This document shows, one piece after another, positions 22,618 through 26,408 of a stretch of 26,408 nucleotides of DNA. The notes beneath the pieces are model-generated. The model saw only the letters and a program-made list of their open reading frames with translations. It did no database searches and was not told where the DNA came from. The stretch's first letter is position 1. Every line of letters begins with the position of its first letter. The stretch lies in contig DAOTYB010000201.1 of NCBI GenBank assembly GCA_034435315.1, positions 1 through 26,408 on the forward strand, read 5' to 3'. Source of the DNA: VGOB01 sp034435315 (GTDB lineage: Bacteria > Chloroflexota > Anaerolineae > UBA4142). Position numbers and translations under genes: made by a program.

Positions 22618-24249
22618 GTGAATTCAGCCACGCTCGCGCCGCCGCGTCTTGCGCGCACGGCGACGATGGTGATGCTCTGCTTTGTTGCTAGTCGCACGCT
22701 GGGGCTGTTGCGCGATATGGTGATTAGCCATCAGTTTGGCACCGCGCGCGTGCTCGATGCTTATTGGTCAGCCTTCACGATTCCCGATTTTGTGTTCAAT
22801 GTGCTGGCGGGTGGCGCGCTCGCTTCGGCATTCATTCCAACGTTTACTGCCGCGCTCGCGCAAAATGATGTCCAGCGTGCCTGGCAACTAGCACGCGCGC
22901 TTGTTACACTCGTTTTCATCACTCTCACCGCGCTGTGTGCGCTGTTGGCACTCGGGGCGCAGCCCATCGTCGCGCTGAGCGTGGCGCGTGGATTCACCCC
23001 TGCCGAGCAGATATTGACCGCAGACCTGATGCGCTGGATGCTCATCACGCCCATCGTTTTTGGTGTGAGTGGAATCGTGATGGGCATTTTGCAAGCGCAC
23101 CAGCATTTCCTTTTACCCGCGCTTGCGCCCATCATTTACAACGTTGCCATCATCGGGGGCGCACTCTGGCTCGCACCAGTGTTGGGTGTTTATGGTCTGG
23201 TCGTCGGCGTGGTGGCAGGCGCGCTGTTGCATCTTGCCATCCAGATGCCGTGGTTCTGGGAGAGATTAGAGATTAGAGATTGGAGGGTCTCCCATCTCCA
23301 ACTTCCAATCTCCAATCTCCAATCTCTAATCTCCACGCTCCACTCTCCAGACCTGCGCGCGGTCATTCGTCTGATGCTCCCGCGTATGCTCGGCATTGCG
23401 GCGGTGCAAATCAATTTCGTTGTCAATACGATGCTCGCGTCCACGCTGTCGGTGGGCGCGATTGCCGCGCTGGCGTACGCGTGGCGTGTGATGCTGCTGC
23501 CGGTCGGCGTCATTGGGCAATCGCTGGCGACGGTGGTCTTTCCGACGTTTGCCGCGCACGCTGCGCGCGCGGAACGCGATGCACTGAGCGCGATGTTCTC
23601 GAGCGCGTTTCGCGTGACAATGTACCTGACGATGCCGGCGACAGCGGGACTGGTCGTGCTGGGGACACCCCTCGTCACGCTCTTGTTTCAGCGCGGTCAG
23701 TTCGATGCGCACTCGACAGCAGAGACCGTGTTCGCGTTGCGCTTTTTCGCGCTCGCGCTCTTTGCGCACTCTGGTCTGGAGATTGTCGCCCGCGCGTTCT
23801 ACGCGCTGCACGATACCTTCACCCCCGTCGTCGTCGGCATCGGCGCAATGGGCTTGAATATCGCGCTGAGCCTGCTGTTGATTTCACCGCTGGCGCACGG
23901 TGGGCTGGCCCTGGCAAATTCGATTGCAACGACGTTGGAACTGGGTGTGCTCCTGATGATTTTGCAACGACGGACGGGCATCGTGGACAGCGCGCGCGTC
24001 GCGCGCGCGACCGCGCGCATCGTTGCCGCGACCGTGGCAATGACAGTTGTGCTGATACCCTTTGCGAATCATTTTGCCGCGTCGCCTCTCGTCAGTGGGC
24101 TGGGCGGGATGGTGATCGGCGCGGCAGTTTATTTCATCGCTACGCTGATGCTGCGTTCAGACGAAATATCTCTGGTCTATCAACGCATAACCCGCAAATC
24201 CATCCGTGTATCGGCGAATGTGAGTGTTGAGAATGTTAGAGAAACTTGA
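22618..24249 (+). CDS. murJ: Lipid II flippase MurJ
   Basis: A 543-residue MATE-like/MOP-superfamily membrane protein that moves the peptidoglycan precursor lipid II across the membrane. N-terminal marks: SRTLGLLRDMVISHQFGTARVLDAYWSAFTIPDFVFNVLAGGALASAFIP is read as consecutive family blocks (SRxxGLLRD; FxxPNxxxxLxxGGALxxAFIP, with PD in place of PN). About 14 membrane segments can be seen, and RLMLPRMLGIAA opens the second half. Start GTG 22618 is preferred: the in-frame TTG at 22564 lies before the -10 element. Between the halves, a heptad array (23262-23352) codes an in-frame loop rich in Ser/Leu/Ile in place of the usual short cytoplasmic loop. It overlaps prfA by 17 bases. Confidence 0.93.
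   Translation: MNSATLAPPRLARTATMVMLCFVASRTLGLLRDMVISHQFGTARVLDAYWSAFTIPDFVFNVLAGGALASAFIPTFTAALAQNDVQRAWQLARALVTLVFITLTALCALLALGAQPIVALSVARGFTPAEQILTADLMRWMLITPIVFGVSGIVMGILQAHQHFLLPALAPIIYNVAIIGGALWLAPVLGVYGLVVGVVAGALLHLAIQMPWFWERLEIRDWRVSHLQLPISNLQSLISTLHSPDLRAVIRLMLPRMLGIAAVQINFVVNTMLASTLSVGAIAALAYAWRVMLLPVGVIGQSLATVVFPTFAAHAARAERDALSAMFSSAFRVTMYLTMPATAGLVVLGTPLVTLLFQRGQFDAHSTAETVFALRFFALALFAHSGLEIVARAFYALHDTFTPVVVGIGAMGLNIALSLLLISPLAHGGLALANSIATTLELGVLLMILQRRTGIVDSARVARATARIVAATVAMTVVLIPFANHFAASPLVSGLGGMVIGAAVYFIATLMLRSDEISLVYQRITRKSIRVSANVSVENVRET
23262..23352 (+). repeat. Thirteen-unit heptad inverted array inside murJ
   Basis: Units in exact 7-base register: GAGATTA GAGATTA GAGATTG GAGGGTC TCCCATC TCCAACT TCCAATC TCCAATC TCCAATC TCTAATC TCCACGC TCCACTC TCCAGAC. 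The first arm is the reverse complement in type of the second, and the register is kept through the switch. The array codes EIRDWRVSHLQLPISNLQSL-like sequence in frame. Confidence 0.88.
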
Positions 24250-25321
24250 AGCCGTCGAAAAACGTTACGAAGAACTCCAGACCCGTATGGCCGACCCGGC
24301 TGTGGTGAGTGATCCCAATCGCGTGCGCGAGATTTCGCGCGAGATGAGCGATCTGGAACCGCTGGTCACGAAATTTCGCGAGTACAAAGCCACGCGCGAG
24401 GCACTGGAGAAAACGCGCGCGCTGGCGCGCGATGACACGGACGAAGAGTTGCGCGCCCTCGCCAGAGAAGAAATCGAACAACTGGAAGCCAGCGCGCAGC
24501 GCTTGATGCAAGAAGTGCGTGTACTGCTCCTGCCCAAAGACCCGCGCGACGACAAGGATGTGTTTGTCGAGATTCGCGCCGGTACAGGTGGCGAAGAAGC
24601 CGCGCTGTTTGCCGCAGACTTGTATCGAATGTACACGCGCTATGCCGAAGATAAAGGCTGGCAAGTGGAACTGGTGGACGAAAATCGGACAGGTCTCAAG
24701 GGCTTGAAAGAAGTGGTGTTCGAAGTCAAAGGCAAGGGCGCGTACTCGCGCCTCAAATATGAAAGTGGCGTGCACCGCGTCCAGCGTATTCCGGTCACCG
24801 AAGCCAGCGGACGCATTCACACTTCTACCGCCACCGTCGCCGTGCTGGCAGAAGTGGACGAGGTGGCAGTGGAAATCAAACCCGATGATCTCAAAATTGA
24901 TATTTTTCACGCTTCGGGTCATGGGGGACAGAACGTGCAAAAAGTTGCCACCGCGGTGCGGATCACCCATTTGCCCACCGGCCTGGTCGTCACCTGTCAG
25001 GACCAACGTTCCCAGTTGCAGAACAAAGTGCGCGCAATGAACGTGTTGCGCGCGCGTCTGTACGAAATCGAACTGGAAAAGCAACAGCGCGAAGTGACCG
25101 CGGCGCGACGCGCGCAGGTCGGTTCGGGGGAACGCGCCGAAAAAATTCGGACGTACAATTTTCCGCAGGATCGGGTCACCGATCATCGCATCGGTTTGAC
25201 GTTGCACAATTTGCCGCGTATCCTCGATGGGCATCTGGATCCGCTCATTGATGCGCTGATTCTGGCGGATCAAACGGAAAAGTTAAAAGCGGCGGGAGTG
25301 GACAATGGAGCAAAAATGTGA
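24233..25321 (+). CDS. prfA: Peptide chain release factor 1
   Basis: A 362-residue class I release factor that reads UAA and UAG. The PxT tripeptide region reads RIPVTEASGRIHTS, which marks RF1 rather than RF2 (SPF). The catalytic loop is GHGGQNVQKV with G231-G232-Q233, matching the position in E. coli RF1, and the RITHLPTGLVV and FPQDRVTDHRIG blocks follow. The start is ATG 24233, inside the end of murJ; GTG 24224 is an alternative. No N-terminal truncation is apparent. Coupling murJ-prfA-next gene suggests one operon driven from 22603. The methyltransferase gene prmC that often neighbours prfA is not here. Confidence 0.95.
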   Translation: MLEKLEAVEKRYEELQTRMADPAVVSDPNRVREISREMSDLEPLVTKFREYKATREALEKTRALARDDTDEELRALAREEIEQLEASAQRLMQEVRVLLLPKDPRDDKDVFVEIRAGTGGEEAALFAADLYRMYTRYAEDKGWQVELVDENRTGLKGLKEVVFEVKGKGAYSRLKYESGVHRVQRIPVTEASGRIHTSTATVAVLAEVDEVAVEIKPDDLKIDIFHASGHGGQNVQKVATAVRITHLPTGLVVTCQDQRSQLQNKVRAMNVLRARLYEIELEKQQREVTAARRAQVGSGERAEKIRTYNFPQDRVTDHRIGLTLHNLPRILDGHLDPLIDALILADQTEKLKAAGVDNGAKM

Positions 25322-26142
25322 CGTGGCGTCAACGTGTTCTGCTGTTTTTGTTCATCGTGGCGATCTCCGGGTTGAGTGTGTGCAGCGTGGTCGTACGCCT
25401 TGCACCGTTGCCGCGCGAAATGCTCGTGCCGCTTGCGTGGTTGCTGACTGCCACACCCACGCCGCGCTTTACCGATGATGATGTGCGCGTCGCGGCGATT
25501 ATCGCGACGTACGAAGCACAAGTGTTTCCTGAACCGCTCAAGTCGCAGGCGTACCGTGCAATCATCTGGACGATGCGGAACCGCGTCGAAATCGGTTTTG
25601 GCGGCGCGGTCCGTTACACCGACGAGCGCGTCACCAGTCGTTATGCCGCGTATGCGGAGCGTAAGGACGCGCTACCCGATCCACGCGCGCTCGACATTGC
25701 GCGCGAGGTTCTCGGCGCGGCGACGCGCGACGAGGACCCGACGCGCGGCGCGCGGCATTTCGTGGATCGTTCGTATTGGACGGGCACGCACGAGCAAACC
25801 GGCAACGTGGTCAAGGTGCGCGGCAAGTTTAGCGATGCCGATGTGCAACGTCTGGTGGACGCGGGTCAATTCAATCTGGTGATTGAGTGGAAAGCACCGC
25901 CCGGTCACCCGCGCGGCGCGCTCTTTTACGGTTTGTATTTCTTTGACTTTTGGCCGCCGCCAACGCCGGTGGTCACACCAACGTTCACCCCCACGCGCAC
26001 TGCCACGCGTACACCAACCGCCACAGCACGCCCCATCACACCGACGCGCGTCGAGAGGTTGTCACCCACTCCGCGCCCCGTCATCACCGCAACCCCCACC
26101 TTGACGGCAACACCCACGTTATACGCGGCTTTTCGGAAATAA
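25318..26142 (+). CDS. Membrane-anchored SleB/CwlJ-like protein with Thr/Pro tail
   Basis: A 274-residue protein starting with GTG 25318, overlapping the prfA stop (GTGA). One hydrophobic N-terminal segment (residues 6-28) is a signal anchor. Residues about 52-160 resemble the cell-wall hydrolase SleB/CwlJ (Hydrolase_2) fold: AAIIATYEAQ with a candidate catalytic Glu66, AYRAIIWTMRNRV, ALDIAREVLGAATRDEDPTRGARHF, and RSYW near the usual metal/active-site end. It is more divergent than typical members (family usually has AxxIxxEAxGE), so activity is uncertain. Residues about 215-270 are a Thr/Pro-rich tail of TPT repeats, a common spacer in surface proteins of this kind of organism. It would act outside the cell on peptidoglycan, which fits its link with murJ. 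Confidence 0.7.
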   Translation: MTWRQRVLLFLFIVAISGLSVCSVVVRLAPLPREMLVPLAWLLTATPTPRFTDDDVRVAAIIATYEAQVFPEPLKSQAYRAIIWTMRNRVEIGFGGAVRYTDERVTSRYAAYAERKDALPDPRALDIAREVLGAATRDEDPTRGARHFVDRSYWTGTHEQTGNVVKVRGKFSDADVQRLVDAGQFNLVIEWKAPPGHPRGALFYGLYFFDFWPPPTPVVTPTFTPTRTATRTPTATARPITPTRVERLSPTPRPVITATPTLTATPTLYAAFRK

Positions 26143-26194
26143 AAAAAATACGCGGCAGTCGGCGGTCGCGTTTTCGGATTTGTTAATCGGCGCG

Positions 26195-26396
26195 GCGCAC
26201 GCGCCCGCCACGACGGATGAAAATATCCACCAAGAACACGAAGAGACACGAAGGTTTTTTCTTCGTGTTCCTTCGTGACCTTGGTGGACAAATGTATTTT
26301 CGAAGGAGTTGTTCATGGGCGCACGCGCCTGCCACGACAGATGAAAAGATCCACGAAGGACACGAAGATTCACGAAGGTTTTTTCTTCGTGTTCCC
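26195..26396. repeat. Two direct copies of a CACGAAGG hairpin repeat
   Basis: Unit 1 (26195-26290) and unit 2 (26319-26396) both run GCGCACGCGCC(C/T)GCCACGAC, then GATGAAAA, then CACGAAG-type short units, TTTTTT and CTTCGTGTTC. In unit 1 TCCACCAAG (26226-26234) pairs with CTTGGTGGA (26280-26288), and ACACGAAG pairs with CTTCGTGT inside. No gene is credible from 26143 to the window end. The A-run and hairpins just after the SleB-like gene may aid termination. Confidence 0.8.
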
Positions 26397-26408
26397 ACTT
26401 GCCCTGGC

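Noticed and set aside
24236..25273. Minus-strand open frame of 345 codons
   Set aside because: Antisense to prfA, which has complete RF1 motifs; no ribosome site or domain.
26119..26398. Minus-strand open frames containing HEGTRRKNLR-type sequence
   Set aside because: They are low-information translations of the CACGAAGG hairpin repeats in several frames at once, with no ribosome site.

Overview
The window reads as a chromosomal piece of a Gram-positive-type (monoderm) environmental bacterium, most likely a Chloroflexota of the Anaerolineae type. This is inferred from the gene set (PgpH-type HD phosphodiesterase with YbeY, FtcD, MurJ, RF1, several M42 peptidases, a SleB-like protein with a Thr/Pro-rich tail, a lipoprotein with FnIII domains), the high GC content and the very frequent CGCG words. 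No phylogenetic search was possible. The annotation rests on reading frames, motifs and visible promoter, ribosome-site and hairpin signals.

Layout. 1-111 is the end of an unknown gene, followed by a rearranged copy of a hairpin-rich mobile repeat (112-424). 477-3439 holds a lipoprotein and three small charged proteins: a Lys-rich one, an Arg/Ser/Ala-repeat one with an FnIII-like domain, and an extremely acidic one with a DUF1540-like Cys motif. 3479-5997 is a pgpH-ybeY pair with a 4-base overlap. A second mobile repeat (6025-6344) with terminal inverted repeats and an 8-bp target duplication precedes ftcD (6371-7279). Next come a PAS/GAF/GGDEF sensor broken by three single-base frameshifts (7343-10597) and, overlapping it, a large GH13-like protein (10594-14019). 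An acyl-CoA ligase with a perfect terminator follows (14083-15819).

15992-16810 is an accessory patch. It holds the remains of a DUF4258/DUF2283 pair, a third copy of the mobile repeat lying between that pair and its apparent promoter, and tRNA-Val(UAC) on the minus strand with its own terminator. 17086-18720 encodes an orphan PEP-synthase-like protein with the phosphohistidine domain but no ATP-grasp domain. Three M42 metallopeptidase paralogs lie in tandem on the minus strand (19000-22500), divergent from murJ-prfA-SleB-like (22618-26142). A pair of directly repeated hairpins closes the window.

The most unusual theme is a set of degenerate arrays of 7- or 8-base units, most of them built as two arms whose units are reverse complements of each other. 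They lie between genes (16812-16988, 18708-19008, 20079-20158, 21204-21447), in a leader where they appear to supply the ribosome binding site (17043-17091), and inside coding regions where they add in-frame peptide (17791-17839 and 17950-18035 in the PEP-type gene, 23262-23352 in murJ, and the last 45 codons of the third M42 gene). In murJ the 7-base register continues unbroken through the change of arm. Unit sequences differ from locus to locus while unit length and architecture recur, which suggests a common generating process rather than copies of one element.
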